Below, one piece after another: positions 5,269-5,508 of a DNA stretch of 5,508 nt; position 1 is the first letter of the stretch; each line of letters opens with the position of its first letter. Below the pieces are notes generated by a model. The model made no database searches and was not told where the DNA came from. It was given only the letters and a program-made list of their open reading frames with translations. The stretch is from Gammaproteobacteria bacterium (lineage in GTDB: Bacteria; Pseudomonadota; Gammaproteobacteria; Acidiferrobacterales; Acidiferrobacteraceae), in contig JAPTWT010000342.1 in assembly GCA_028064935.1 (NCBI GenBank), positions 1 to 5,508 on the forward strand, in the 5' to 3' direction. The translations under genes and the position numbers were made by a program.

Positions 5269-5508
5269 TACGTGCAAAATATAAGCACCCTTGGAGGATT
5301 CGGCCATCGGGTGTTTTTGTGGCGGCGCTCTTGACTCTGGCCGCCCCATCCGCTTTCGCCGTCATGCCGGGCGTGGGCGTTGCGGGTTACTGCTATGCGA
5401 CCGCGATGGGCCCCATCGCTTCGGCGACGGATGTGTCGGCGGTGTCCGCCCAGATCACCTCCCTGCAGAGTTCCTTGGCCATGCAGCTCCAGCGGCTGGG
5501 GGCAGCGG
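5265..5508 (+). CDS. N-terminal part of an exported protein (truncated by window edge)
   Basis: 81 codons are visible from a GTG start with AGGAG (5254-5258) six bases upstream; no stop is reached. Residues 1-32 are a typical Sec signal peptide. The n-region is basic (RAKYKHPWRIR), the h-region is VFVAALLTLA and the cleavage site is probably PSAFA (28-32). The mature part begins VMPGVGVAGYCYATAMG. It then gives a Ser/Ala/Gln-rich helix (ASATDVSAVSAQITSLQSSL) that looks like the start of an amphipathic or coiled-coil region, as in VirB5/TrbJ-like pilus-tip or periplasmic transfer proteins. The family cannot be fixed from this piece. Sharing the regulatory motif with the IcmV-like gene suggests that it too belongs to the transfer apparatus. 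Confidence 0.7.
   Translation, partial: MIRAKYKHPWRIRPSGVFVAALLTLAAPSAFAVMPGVGVAGYCYATAMGPIASATDVSAVSAQITSLQSSLAMQLQRLGAA

Noticed and set aside
5176..5349. Longer start of the 4021-5175 gene at 5349
   Set aside because: The extra 58 codons cross the divergent promoter and the signal peptide region of the opposite gene; 5175 has a good AGGAG.

Overview
The window is GC-rich, proteobacterial-looking DNA. It appears to span one end of an integrated mobile element, most likely an integrative and conjugative element or genomic island. At the left edge (81-125, minus strand) is the 3' part of a tRNA-Pro(GGG) gene. Its homology breaks off in the anticodon loop, a classic tyrosine-recombinase attachment site. 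Positions 1-80 would then be chromosomal flank and everything to the right would be element. The genus cannot be fixed from the sequence; an alpha- or gamma-proteobacterium fits.

Layout from left to right: the tRNA remnant; a roughly 300-bp non-coding stretch with a tandem TGTCCCAA repeat; a helix-turn-helix protein of AlpA/excisionase type (437-928, +); a gene-poor, possibly decayed stretch (929-1431) that ends in a 24-bp tandem duplication; a metallophosphoesterase-like protein with several altered metal-site residues (1432-2331, -); a divergent stand-alone protein resembling the LPD1 domain of mobile-element polyvalent proteins (2411-3328, +); a small two-helix membrane protein resembling IcmV/TraX of I-type (Dot/Icm-like) type IV secretion (3523-3936, +); a convergent, unrecognised acidic and helical protein (4021-5175, -); and the start of a signal-peptide protein that runs off the right edge (5265-, +).

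The most striking pattern links these genes. Four plus-strand units (start codons at 437, 2411, 3523 and 5265) are preceded by related AT-rich sites with the core T(A/G)TAC(A/T)(C/G)(A/G)AT(A/T)G. Each contains or overlaps an extended -10-like TGnTRTACW. Two of these sites lie between divergent genes and carry -10-like hexamers on both strands. An ATG follows each site, and in three cases it reads ATGCGA(A/T)CG. This suggests a promoter/leader module shared across the element, perhaps for coordinated control of excision and transfer by one regulator. The AlpA-like protein is an obvious candidate, but this is inference.
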